Below, one piece after another: positions 43,762-52,202 of a DNA stretch of 64,000 bases. Source of the DNA: Streptomyces humicola. Lineage in GTDB: Bacteria > Actinomycetota > Actinomycetes > Streptomycetales > Streptomycetaceae. Position 1 is the stretch's first letter; each line of letters opens with the position of its first letter. Made by a program: the position numbers and the translations under genes. The notes under the pieces are model-generated. The model saw only the letters and a program-made list of their open reading frames with translations. It did no database searches and was not told the DNA's origin. The stretch spans positions 229,786 through 293,785 of the forward strand of contig NZ_JANFNG010000004.1 in NCBI RefSeq assembly GCF_024436035.1, in the 5' to 3' direction.

Positions 43762-44220
43762 TCACCCGCCCCCGTCCGGTACGAAGCGTTCGACCGGCCC
43801 CTGCGACAGCGTGTCGACGGTCAAGTCGAGCCCCGGGAACACCGACGGGACGCGCGCGGTGATGCGTATGCCGACCTGGTGCGCGGCCGGTGACACGGGC
43901 TGGACGTTCACTCCTTCGAGCAGTTGCGGTCCGAGCTGCTGAATGTAGCTGTCGGCGGTGGAGCTCGCCTCACCCTGCCAACCCGCGGGGTTCGCGTCCG
44001 CCTCGGCGCGTGCCTTGCGCGCGCCGGCCTGCGCCGCGGCCTGGGCCACATGGTCGGCGAAGAAGTACAGGGCGAACTGCACCGTCGCGAAGATCATGAA
44101 GAACAGGACGGGCGTCAGGAACACGAACTCGATCGCGGTCATGCCGGAATCGGACACACCGGAGTCGCCGCGGGCGGCGTTCAGCCGGCGGCGGATCAGA
44201 GCGGCGAGGCGTCGAATCAC
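43762..44220 (-). CDS. TadE-like pseudopilin
   Basis: 152 aa from GTG 44220: DSGMTAIEFVFLTPVLFFMIFATVQFALYFFADHVAQAAAQAGA is the classical TadE motif. An upstream in-frame start at 44262 would overlap the flp gene, so GTG 44220, 16 bp after the flp stop, is preferred. No good ribosome binding site is visible. Confidence 0.85.
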   Translation of the reverse strand: MIRRLAALIRRRLNAARGDSGVSDSGMTAIEFVFLTPVLFFMIFATVQFALYFFADHVAQAAAQAGARKARAEADANPAGWQGEASSTADSYIQQLGPQLLEGVNVQPVSPAAHQVGIRITARVPSVFPGLDLTVDTLSQGPVERFVPDGGG

Positions 44221-44236
44221 GGACAGGTTCGGGCAA

Positions 44237-44512
44237 TCAGCAGGTGCTGCTTGCGGTGGCACCCTTGATGCAGTTGCCGACCTTGTTCGCGCCCTGGCTC
44301 AACGCGGAGTTGATGATCGCGGCGACCACGCCGACGATCGCCACCACCACCGCAGAGATGATCACCCACTCGACCGCGGACGCGCCGCGGTCCAACTCCC
44401 TGCTGCGCGCCCGCTGCACACGACCCTGCAGAAACGTCACCAGGAAGGTGACGGCCGGGTCGGCGAAGTCGTTGCGGCTCTTCAGACCCTTCAGCCTGTT
44501 CAGCGTCTGCAT
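44237..44512 (-). CDS. Flp-type major pilin
   Basis: 91 aa. A basic N-terminal part of about 40 residues precedes RGASAVEWVIISAVVVAIVGVVAAIINSALSQGANKVGNCI, the Flp pilin core with the conserved Glu after the Gly-Ala-Ser-Ala start. Two Cys at the end (NCIKGA, SSTC) could form a disulphide. Prepilin peptidase (TadV) is not in the window. Confidence 0.87.
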   Translation of the reverse strand: MQTLNRLKGLKSRNDFADPAVTFLVTFLQGRVQRARSRELDRGASAVEWVIISAVVVAIVGVVAAIINSALSQGANKVGNCIKGATASSTC

Positions 44513-44551
44513 GATGTGGCAAGTCCTCTCGAAGTAATGGTTGTCCGGGTC

Positions 44552-45460
44552 TCAGACCGAAAAGACGCGCATCGCGGCCGGGAAGATCAGGAAGACCAGA
44601 AAGCCCGCGCAGAGCAACAACTGGGCAACGAGCATCGACTGCGATTTCTCGCCCGCGCTGCCCTCGATCTCGGCGAGTTCGCGGTGCCGCATCGTCTCCG
44701 CTCGCGATCCGAGCGATTCCCGTACCTTCGCTCCGTCATCCGCGACGAGCGCCAGCGAAGCCGACAGATCCTTCAGCTCCTCGATGCCCAGCTCCTCGCC
44801 GAGCTGCCCGAGCGCCTCCCACTGGCTGGTCCCGGTGATGCGGGCGTCGGCCAGGCAGGTGCGGATCCGCCGCAGCGCCCATCCGTCGCTCACCTCGGCC
44901 GCCGCCATCAGCGCCTCGGGCAGCCCTCGGCCTCCCGCGAGGTTCATCGCCACCAGGTCGAGGTACGCGCCGACGACGCGTCGCAGGTCGCGCCGCTTCG
45001 CCGCGGCGTCCCTGCGCACCTCGACATCGGGCAGAAGGAAGAAGACGACGGCGCACAGCACCGCGAGCCAGACGGGGATGACGGGACTGCTGCCCATGCC
45101 GATCGTCCACGCGACGGCGAAGACGAACGGCCCGAAGAAGACCCCGACCGCAGCCAGCAGCACCTTCGTTGCGAGGAACCCCTCCCAACTGCGCTGCAGC
45201 ACCGCCAGATCCGCACGCAGCGACCGCTGCTGCCATCCCTGCTGCACATAGAACTCGGCGACGCGCTGCCCGATGCGGGACCGTACACCGGGCTCACGCT
45301 GTACAGGCGTCCCGCCGATGCCGCCCGCGGGCCGGGCGGCGCGCAGCGCGTCGATGCGCGCCACCTGCGCCACCGCGCCGCGCCGGCTCGGCATCAGCGC
45401 GCGTACCAGGACGAAGAGCCCGAGGCCGAATGCGGCCCCGGCCAGTACGGCCAGCGTCAT
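44552..45460 (-). CDS. TadC-like pilus assembly inner-membrane protein
   Basis: 302 aa with the T2SSF domain: VGAYLDLVAMNLAGGRGLPEALMAAAEVSDGWALRRI and LVADDGAKVRESLGSRAETMRHRELAEIE. Membrane spans at the N-terminus (TLAVLAGAAFGLGLFVLVRAL), centre (VLLAAVGVFFGPFVFAVAW, VIPVWLAVLCAVVFFLL) and C-terminus (MLVAQLLLCAGFLVFLIFP). The ATG overlaps the TadB stop by 4 bp. Confidence 0.9.
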   Translation of the reverse strand: MTLAVLAGAAFGLGLFVLVRALMPSRRGAVAQVARIDALRAARPAGGIGGTPVQREPGVRSRIGQRVAEFYVQQGWQQRSLRADLAVLQRSWEGFLATKVLLAAVGVFFGPFVFAVAWTIGMGSSPVIPVWLAVLCAVVFFLLPDVEVRRDAAAKRRDLRRVVGAYLDLVAMNLAGGRGLPEALMAAAEVSDGWALRRIRTCLADARITGTSQWEALGQLGEELGIEELKDLSASLALVADDGAKVRESLGSRAETMRHRELAEIEGSAGEKSQSMLVAQLLLCAGFLVFLIFPAAMRVFSV

Positions 45461-46413
45461 CGCACCGGCACCCCCCACTGCTGCTGCCCGGGCGCCCCCG
45501 CGCCGGGCATCTCGTCCCGCCGCAGGAACCGGTCCGGCGTCTCGATCCGCGACAGCTTCCGCAGCCACCAGAACCCGGCCGCGAACAGCGCGCACACGCA
45601 CGCCAGTACCAGCTGCCCGATGGCCGTCCCGTACGGGGCGACGAAGTCGCGGTTGAAGACGGCCAGCCCCAGCACGAACGCCACCGACACCCCGATCACG
45701 ATCTGCACACTGCGCCGTGTGCTCGCGCGCTGCGCCATCACCCGCTGCCGCATGTCGACCTCCTCGCGCGCCGACTTCGCCAGCGCGCCCAGCACCTCCC
45801 GCAGCCCCGGCCCCCGCAGCCGGGCGTTGAGGATGAGCGCCGCGACGACGATGTCCGCGGACGGGTCGTCCAGGTCGTCGGCGAGCTGGTGCAGCGCATC
45901 CGGCAGCGGGGTACGGGAGCGCAGCCGGTCGACGAGGCCGTCCAGGTGCGGGCGCAGCGCCGGGGCCGCGGCGCGCGCGGACGCCGGAATCGCCTGCTCC
46001 AAGCCGACCGCCCCCGCGATCGTGTCCCGCAGCGACTCCGTCCACGCCGCCAGCGCCTCCACCCGCCGCATCGCTGCCCGCTCCTCGGCCGCGCCGCCGA
46101 AGAGCCGGTCCCATGCGAAGACCAGCACCCCCGCCGCGATCCCGGCGATCGGCCACCGGGTCAGCAGCAGCACGAGCAGGCCCGCACCCACGGCGAGCGA
46201 CCCGCGCCGCGTCAGAAAGCGCAGCAGCTCGGCCGGATCCCGCCGCGATCCGCCCGGGCGGTCGCCGTTCGCCTTGGCCGGCAGGCCGCGCACCGCCACC
46301 ACGAGCAGCGCGATCCCGCCGCCCGCGACAGCGCCGCACACAAGCCCGTACAGCACGGGAAGCGAGAACACCCCGCCCATATTCAACGAGCCCATCGAGC
46401 CCATGCTCACCAC
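45457..46413 (-). CDS. TadB-like pilus assembly inner-membrane protein
   Basis: 318 aa with a T2SSF domain: EALAAWTESLRDTIAGAVGLEQAI, LHQLADDLDDPSADIVVAALILNARLRGPGLREVLGALAKSAREEVDMRQRVMAQRASTRR. N- and C-terminal membrane segments are present. Forms the platform with TadC. Overlaps the TadA gene by 7 bp. Confidence 0.9.
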   Translation of the reverse strand: MVSMGSMGSLNMGGVFSLPVLYGLVCGAVAGGGIALLVVAVRGLPAKANGDRPGGSRRDPAELLRFLTRRGSLAVGAGLLVLLLTRWPIAGIAAGVLVFAWDRLFGGAAEERAAMRRVEALAAWTESLRDTIAGAVGLEQAIPASARAAAPALRPHLDGLVDRLRSRTPLPDALHQLADDLDDPSADIVVAALILNARLRGPGLREVLGALAKSAREEVDMRQRVMAQRASTRRSVQIVIGVSVAFVLGLAVFNRDFVAPYGTAIGQLVLACVCALFAAGFWWLRKLSRIETPDRFLRRDEMPGAGAPGQQQWGVPVR

Positions 46414-47711
46414 GCCCCTGGTGGCTGATAGCCGTGCGCGAGGAGCTCATCCAGGCACGCGACCGGCGCATGCGCATGCGGCCGCCCGTCCGGGCCCTCC
46501 GCGAACACCTCGGACGACAGCACCCGCCCGTCCACGCCGTTGACCTCCCGCACGGAGGTGACCACGCGGCGCAGCGTGCCGCCGCGGGCGAAGTCGTTGC
46601 GCCGCTCGATGAACACGACGAAGTCGATCGCGCCCGCCACCAGCATCTGGGAGGCCTCGATCGGCAGCCGCTCGGCCGCCTGCAGCGCATAGGTGGAGAT
46701 GCGGTTGAAGACCTCGGAGGAGCTGTTGGCGTGGATCGTCGACAGCGAACCGTCGTTGCCCTGCGACATCGCATTGAGCATGGTGACGATCTCGTCGCCG
46801 AGCACCTCACCCACGATCACCCGTGACGGGTTCATGCGCAGCGATCGGCGCACCAGCTCCGCCATAGTGATCGCGCCGTGTCCCTCGGAGTTGGGCAGCC
46901 GCTCCTCGAACGCCACCACGTTCGGGTGAAGTTCGGGGAACTGGTCCAGCCCGAGCTCCAGCGCCCGCTCCACCGTGATCAGCCGCTCCGACGGCCCGAT
47001 CTCGTTGGCCAGCGCCCGCAGCAGCGTCGTCTTCCCCGCATTGGTCGCCCCCGCGATCATGATGTTCTTACGTGCCGCCACCGCCGCGGCCAGGAAACTC
47101 CCCAGCTCCTGCGTCAGCGTCGCGTTGCCGATCAGATCGGCGAGGAAGACCTTGCCGAGCCGGGCACGGCGGATCGACAGCGCAGGACGCCTCGTCACGT
47201 CCATCACCGCCGACAGACGCGAACCGTCCGGCAGCCGCAGGTCGAGCTGCGGATTGGCGGAGTCGAACGGCCGCGACGACAGCCCCGAATACGCGCCGAG
47301 CACCTGTATCAGCTCGACGAGCTCCTCATCGCTCTCCGCGACCGGCTCCCCGCGCACCTCACGCCCGTCCGCGTACCCCACGAAGACCTGGTCACAGCCG
47401 TTGATGTCGATGTTCTCGACCTCGGCGTCGTCCAGCAGCGGCTGCAACCGCCCCACCCCGAACAACGCGGCGTGCACGGCCGCCGCATACGCCTCCTCCG
47501 CCTCCGCGCTCGGCGGCGTGCGGCCCACCGTGATCTCGGTGCGCGCGTACTCCTCCAGGATCTGCGCGATCACGGCGCGCGCGAACTGCCGCTCGTCCTC
47601 AGCGGACATCGGCGGCAGACCGGACACCTGATCCAGGCGCCGCTGCTCGGCGATGCGGTCGCCCGCCTCCTGCCGGAACCGCTTGACGAGCTGATGGTCG
47701 ACCGCGCTCAT
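46407..47711 (-). CDS. TadA/CpaF pilus assembly ATPase
   Basis: 434-aa type II/IV secretion ATPase: Walker A GATNAGKTTLLRALAN, catalytic Glu region LITVERALELGL, RMNPSRVIVGEVLGDEIV (Walker B) and His box SLSTIHANSS. It drives Flp pilus assembly. It overlaps the TadZ-like gene stop/start by 4 bp. Confidence 0.93.
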   Translation of the reverse strand: MSAVDHQLVKRFRQEAGDRIAEQRRLDQVSGLPPMSAEDERQFARAVIAQILEEYARTEITVGRTPPSAEAEEAYAAAVHAALFGVGRLQPLLDDAEVENIDINGCDQVFVGYADGREVRGEPVAESDEELVELIQVLGAYSGLSSRPFDSANPQLDLRLPDGSRLSAVMDVTRRPALSIRRARLGKVFLADLIGNATLTQELGSFLAAAVAARKNIMIAGATNAGKTTLLRALANEIGPSERLITVERALELGLDQFPELHPNVVAFEERLPNSEGHGAITMAELVRRSLRMNPSRVIVGEVLGDEIVTMLNAMSQGNDGSLSTIHANSSSEVFNRISTYALQAAERLPIEASQMLVAGAIDFVVFIERRNDFARGGTLRRVVTSVREVNGVDGRVLSSEVFAEGPDGRPHAHAPVACLDELLAHGYQPPGAW

Positions 47712-48595
47712 GCCGGGCCCTGTCCATACGGGTACGACGTGGACGGGTGCGACGCGGACTGACCCGCCGTGGCCTGACCCGCCGTGGCCTGGTACGACGT
47801 GGCAAGGTTGAACCGGTGGAAGACGTCACCGGCGACCTGGCGCGCCGAGCGCACGAGAAGCGACTTGCCGACATGACCGCGCCGCCGCCCCGCCAACTGC
47901 TCGGCCCCGGCCGGGTCGTAGGCGAGCGTCCCCACCACCTGCGCGCCGATCTGCGCCGCGATGAGCATCGTGTTGACCTGCCCCGCGATCTTCTCGCCGC
48001 GCCCCGGCTCGGCGACGAGCAGCACACCGATCGGCGGAAAGCCGAGCTGGGCGGCGCCCCGGTGCGCGCCGTGCAGCTTCGCGGACAGGGCCGCCGCCCG
48101 GTCCCGTACCCGGGCGAGATGCTCCGGCTCCGTCCGCGCCAGCAACAGCACCAGCGAGGCGTGCGGCAGCAGTTCTTGCACGGGACCGTCCGCCCCGATC
48201 CGCCCGCAGTCCGCGATCACGTCGGCGCCGCCCTGCGGCGAGTCGGCAAGCGCGGCGAAGGCCCGCCCCAGCGTCGGCCACAACCCGCCAAGGCCGGCGG
48301 CCTGTTCGGCACCCCCCAGCCCCACCAGCACATCCAGTCCGCCCGCGATGGGCTGCGCGTGGTCCCAGACCTGCTCGGCGACCAGCCCGCGCCGGGCCGT
48401 CGCGGCGAGCGAGAGCATGCCGGTGTTGGGGTCGAGCGCACCACCGTGCGCGGCAGCACTGCGATAGACCAGGTCTCCGCCGGCTGGGTCCACCTCTGCG
48501 AACAGCGCGCGGCGCGGCCACACCGCGGCCAACGCCACGGCCGCAGTGGTCACACCCGGCGAGCCCTTGTCGGCGGCAAAAGCGATCAGCGCCAT
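47708..48595 (-). CDS. TadZ/CpaE-like P-loop protein
   Basis: 295 aa: MALIAFAADKGSPGVTTAAVALA carries a deviant Walker A (KGSPGVTT), then AEVDPAGGDLVYR and VIADCGRIGADGPVQELLPHASLVLLLARTEPEHL of the MinD/ParA fold. It probably places the pilus at the cell pole or septum. The start ATG 48595 is 1 bp after the stop of the SAF gene. The C-terminus has an ATAGQATAGQ repeat. Confidence 0.87.
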   Translation of the reverse strand: MALIAFAADKGSPGVTTAAVALAAVWPRRALFAEVDPAGGDLVYRSAAAHGGALDPNTGMLSLAATARRGLVAEQVWDHAQPIAGGLDVLVGLGGAEQAAGLGGLWPTLGRAFAALADSPQGGADVIADCGRIGADGPVQELLPHASLVLLLARTEPEHLARVRDRAAALSAKLHGAHRGAAQLGFPPIGVLLVAEPGRGEKIAGQVNTMLIAAQIGAQVVGTLAYDPAGAEQLAGRRRGHVGKSLLVRSARQVAGDVFHRFNLATSYQATAGQATAGQSASHPSTSYPYGQGPA

Positions 48596-48596
48596 G

Positions 48597-49385
48597 TCAG
48601 CTGCCGCTGCCGCTCGGGACCACGACGAGCGCCACCTGCCCGGCGGAGGCCGCTTGAGCGAGCGCCGGCGCATCGCTCTGGTCGACCACAAGCGTCACCG
48701 GCAGATTTCCGCTGCTCACGCCGTTGCTGTCGGTGCTGGGGGTCGCGGACTGCACGGTCGCGCTCGCGGCCAGTAGATTCCCGCCGCCGGCGGTGCTCGA
48801 TGAGGACGTCTTCCCTGAACCAGGCCCGGAAGAGGAGCCCGAGGCGGCGCCGGAGTCTGTGCTTCCGCTCGTGCTCACCAGATAGGCCGCCACCGTGTCC
48901 CCCGCCTTCAACCCCGGCGGATACTGCCCGTCCTTGAGTGACAGCCCGACCAGCACCTTCCCGGAGGCGAGCCCGCTCTGCTGCGTCAGCATCTCGCCGA
49001 CAAGCGCCGTACCGGGCACGAGAGTGGTGGCCGCACGAAAACCGGAGAGCTCGTTCCGCTGCGACCACGGCACATAGTTGATTCCCGTACCGGATGCGAC
49101 GTCGACCTCGGTGATCGCGGAGGAGGGAATGGACTGCCCCTGGGCGACCGGCGCGATGATCTTGATGGCCTGAATCTTGTTGCCGGCGCGCAGCACCAGC
49201 ACCGTCGAACCGAGCGCCCCCACGAGAATCAGCAGCACGGCGAGTGCGGCCAACGCGGGCTTGCGCTCCCGCGGAGCGACCGGAAGCCGCTCACCGACGC
49301 CCTGACCATAGCCCTGCCCCTGACCCGCCGTGGCGACAGGCCGGTTGGCACCTCCGCCGGCACCGGTGCGTTCCTTGGTCCTCAC
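48597..49385 (-). CDS. SAF-domain pilus assembly protein (RcpC/CpaB type)
   Basis: 262 aa: one N-terminal membrane span (PALAALAVLLILVGALGSTVLVLRAG) and an SAF domain (IIAPVAQGQSIPSSAITEVDV, LVPGTALVGEMLT), then a Ser/Gly-rich linker and a C-terminal domain (VTLVVDQSDAPALAQAASAGQVALVVVPSG). First gene of the tad operon; the 181 bp upstream should hold its promoter, but none is clear by eye. Confidence 0.87.
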   Translation of the reverse strand: MRTKERTGAGGGANRPVATAGQGQGYGQGVGERLPVAPRERKPALAALAVLLILVGALGSTVLVLRAGNKIQAIKIIAPVAQGQSIPSSAITEVDVASGTGINYVPWSQRNELSGFRAATTLVPGTALVGEMLTQQSGLASGKVLVGLSLKDGQYPPGLKAGDTVAAYLVSTSGSTDSGAASGSSSGPGSGKTSSSSTAGGGNLLAASATVQSATPSTDSNGVSSGNLPVTLVVDQSDAPALAQAASAGQVALVVVPSGSGS

Positions 49386-49566
49386 GCAATATCCCCGAAG
49401 ATCCCCGAAGCTGGTCGCTCACTGGCTCACTGACGTCACAGGTCCCCCTGACAGCCCCTCCCCGACCGTCAAGCCATCCGACGGTATCAGCGGCGCAGAA
49501 AGCCCCTCAAGGCGCATCCGATAACAGCAGCCTCACGACTGACGCGCCCGGCGCACGCAGCCGTGA

Positions 49567-50211
49567 TCACTTGGCAGGCCATCGGATCTCACGCCCGCGC
49601 CGCGGGAAAAGCGAAGAATCGAGAACGCGTGGCCGTCGGCCGCGGATGTAGCCGTACCCAATGTCGTACGCGGCGAACGGAATCCCGATCCAACATCCAA
49701 CGACAGAACTCCGCCAAATCCTTCTAATTCTCCCGACCTGGCTGACGACTCCGACCCGGCATCCGTCCGCGTCGAGAAGCACGAGATGCGGCCCGTTGCC
49801 ACGGCGCCTGACGAACGCATCGGCGATCGACGGAATACGCCAGCCCCTCACCCACACCAGCTCCCCGACCGACCGCCCGATCACGCCATCGCTCTCCTCA
49901 CCCTCCGCACGCCCGGCCAACGGCCCGCACTCCGTCGCCCGCCGCAACGGCAGCGTCACGGCGCCCAGCCACAACGCAAACCCGGTCACGGAGAAGAAGT
50001 CGCCGGAGCTGGAGTCGCTCTTCCCGGCAGCGGCGCCGTGCCCCTTGGCGTGGCTGGTCCATCCGGGACTCCCCACCGATGCAACTCCATCGCGGACGAA
50101 TGACCCCCAGCGATGCTGACGCGTGGACCCCTCCGGCACGGTTAGAGACAAGCACCGACTCAGATTGTTCACCTCTGAATGACCGTAGAGTGCCTGCTCG
50201 ATTCGCCGCAT
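49567..50211 (-). CDS. Hypothetical protein, possible membrane protein
   Basis: Up to 214 aa. A hydrophobic stretch FFSVTGFALWLGAVTLPLRR and a C-terminal part (VWVRGWRIPSIADAFVRRR, LVLLDADGCRVGVVSQVG, GCWIGIPFAAYDIGYGYI) look protein-like, but I recognise no family. GC at third positions is lower than in neighbours, especially in the first 60 codons, so the true start may lie further in or the gene may be degenerate or recently acquired. Confidence 0.4.
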   Translation of the reverse strand: MRRIEQALYGHSEVNNLSRCLSLTVPEGSTRQHRWGSFVRDGVASVGSPGWTSHAKGHGAAAGKSDSSSGDFFSVTGFALWLGAVTLPLRRATECGPLAGRAEGEESDGVIGRSVGELVWVRGWRIPSIADAFVRRRGNGPHLVLLDADGCRVGVVSQVGRIRRIWRSSVVGCWIGIPFAAYDIGYGYIRGRRPRVLDSSLFPRRGREIRWPAK

Positions 50212-50337
50212 ACCTGAATCGGCACGCTCACTGCCGGTGTGTGCGATCTTTGCAATGTGGTCACGATCGACCTCAACTCGCCCAAGAACCCGTAGCGTAT
50301 GGGCGCTTGTGCCTCACAGACAACGGGAGATACGCAC

Positions 50338-50985
50338 GTGACCACCCGCACCCTGACCACTGCGGCAACGCTCGTCACGGCGGCCGGCCTGCTGCTGACC
50401 GGATGTGGCAGCGGCAGCGGCAGCAACCAGAGTTCCGGGCCGATCAAGGGAGCGCAGAGCGCTGCTCCGTCGTCAGCGGCACCGTCGGCGTCGAGCTCTG
50501 TTCCGCGGCCGCAGATCACGCTGCCGAGCGATCTCCATCTTCGCTTCGAAGGCGACAAGACCGGCGATCCCACCAAGGACGCCGTGCTCTATGACAACGA
50601 GCAGTTCATCGAAGCCACCCACCAAGCCATCGCACGCAGCAACCCCAACGACAAGGCATATCAGTTCTACTCGGAGGGGACAGCAGGTGCGGACACGTAC
50701 AACTGGATCAAGACCTTCGTCGACGCAGGCATGCGCTCCACCGGCACCGCGCGCTACTACGATCGTGAAGTGACGATCGGCAGCGGCGGCTGGGCGACGA
50801 TCAGCTACTGCGAGGACGAGAGCAAGGCGTACGGCAAAGACCTCAAGACTGGCAAAGTCGACGTCACGCCGGTGACGAAGAATAGCTACGTGTACTACGC
50901 CGGTTCCGTGAAGAGGAACAGCGAAGGCATCTGGGTTGCCGAACAGATGACGTCACAGCGGGGGGCCGCAAAGTGCCAGCCATGA
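50338..50985 (+). CDS. Secreted lipoprotein, unknown function
   Basis: 215 aa from GTG 50338 (GGGAGA upstream). Signal peptide with lipobox LLLTGC; then a Ser-rich linker and a domain of about 140 residues (LRFEGDKTGDPTKDAVLYDNEQFIEATHQAIAR, TGTARYYDREVTIGSGGWATISYCEDESKAYGKD). A pattern seen in streptomycete cell-surface proteins; no activity can be assigned. It overlaps the next gene by 13 bp. Confidence 0.82.
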   Translation: MTTRTLTTAATLVTAAGLLLTGCGSGSGSNQSSGPIKGAQSAAPSSAAPSASSSVPRPQITLPSDLHLRFEGDKTGDPTKDAVLYDNEQFIEATHQAIARSNPNDKAYQFYSEGTAGADTYNWIKTFVDAGMRSTGTARYYDREVTIGSGGWATISYCEDESKAYGKDLKTGKVDVTPVTKNSYVYYAGSVKRNSEGIWVAEQMTSQRGAAKCQP

Positions 50986-52007
50986 TGCGGATACGTGCCA
51001 TTGCACTCACCGCCAGCGCGATCGCCCTGGCGGTGCAGCCTTCGTTGGCCTACGCGGACTGGCCTCCGGGTGGTCAGACACAGTTCCCGAGCGGGCCTTC
51101 TGGCAATGCGAGCAGTGGCCAGATATCCGCGACCGCCGCAGGCATTCGGTACGACACGTCCAAGAACGGCAGCGGACCCGCCGTCGGGGGCCTGTCCCCG
51201 ACGACCACCTGGACGCCCCCTGCGTGCTGGTACGCCCCGACCTATACGCCGCAACAGTTCCAGCAGGAGAGTGAAGCCATCTGGAGCGAGCCGTCCGTCG
51301 GGTACCAATGGGTCAACCAGCAACGTGACCGCTACGTGAACGGCCATCCGTACACGAACTTCAACCTGGACAAGGCGGGGCATGGCTACTGGTGGACGGC
51401 CATCCCCAATCCCGACCGGCTGACCGATCCGAATGCCTTCTCATGTACAGAACAGCCCTTCTGGGTTGACAACGGTCAATCGCCGCCCCCGATCCAGAAC
51501 GTCATCAGCCCTCAGGTTCTTGCGGAGCTTGCCTACGCGAAAGTACTTGTGCCCAACCGCGCGATCGACATGAATCCGGCTGGCATACAGACCGTCAACC
51601 TCAACACCTGGGCCTGGCTAGACAAGGCCACCTTCAAGCCCGTCTCCGTGACCGCGTCACTGCCCGCGCTCAACATCTCTGCCACGACCACCGCGACTCC
51701 CGTCGCGCTGCACATCGATCCCGGCACGCAGGACGCCAATGTTTACCCCGCCTCCGGCGACTGCCCGATCAACGCGGACGGGAGCATCGGCACCCCGTAC
51801 ACCTCCTCCGACGGGAACAACGTTCCGCCGTGCGGGCTCACGTACCTGCGGGCGACGACGAGCTCCGGGCCGTATCAGCTGAGGGCCACCATCACCTGGA
51901 GGATCCGCTGGACCGGAACGGGCAATGCCGGCGGCACTCTGCCTGATGGGACCTTCGGCACGACAACGCCCGTCAGTGTTCAGGAGGTTCAGACCGTCGT
52001 GCGGTGA
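50973..52007 (+). CDS. Secreted protein, unknown function
   Basis: 344 aa with a Sec signal peptide (RIRAIALTASAIALAVQPSLAYA). The mature protein is Trp-, Tyr- and Pro-rich (WTPPACWYAPTYTPQQFQQE) and has four Cys. The last part (YQLRATITWRIRWTGTG) looks like a beta-rich, Ig-like fold. Coupled by 13-bp overlap to the lipoprotein gene, so the two are probably secreted together. Confidence 0.82.
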   Translation: MPAMMRIRAIALTASAIALAVQPSLAYADWPPGGQTQFPSGPSGNASSGQISATAAGIRYDTSKNGSGPAVGGLSPTTTWTPPACWYAPTYTPQQFQQESEAIWSEPSVGYQWVNQQRDRYVNGHPYTNFNLDKAGHGYWWTAIPNPDRLTDPNAFSCTEQPFWVDNGQSPPPIQNVISPQVLAELAYAKVLVPNRAIDMNPAGIQTVNLNTWAWLDKATFKPVSVTASLPALNISATTTATPVALHIDPGTQDANVYPASGDCPINADGSIGTPYTSSDGNNVPPCGLTYLRATTSSGPYQLRATITWRIRWTGTGNAGGTLPDGTFGTTTPVSVQEVQTVVR

Positions 52008-52202
52008 TCCTTCAGTCCGGCGCATGCCGATGGGGCATATCGAGCCCTCGGATGTCCACCGGAGTCCACGGGGTTTCTCCGCTTGATCGAGTGGCCCGCG
52101 CACGCTGCCAGGCCTCCTTGCTCATACCGCGTGGCAGAGTGCCGGCGTCGCGTGGCGTTCTCGGACAGGATGCCAGGCACGGCATGCCTCTCTTTTCTTT
52201 GC

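Noticed and set aside
45461..46810. Upstream extension of the TadC frame
   Set aside because: It runs through the TadB and TadA genes in a wrong frame; TadC begins at ATG 45460 with a normal 4-bp overlap.
49431..49450. CACTGACGTCACAGG as another island operator
   Set aside because: The arms do not match CTGAC-N5-GTCAG (the right arm is shifted), and it lies before the tad operon far from the island.
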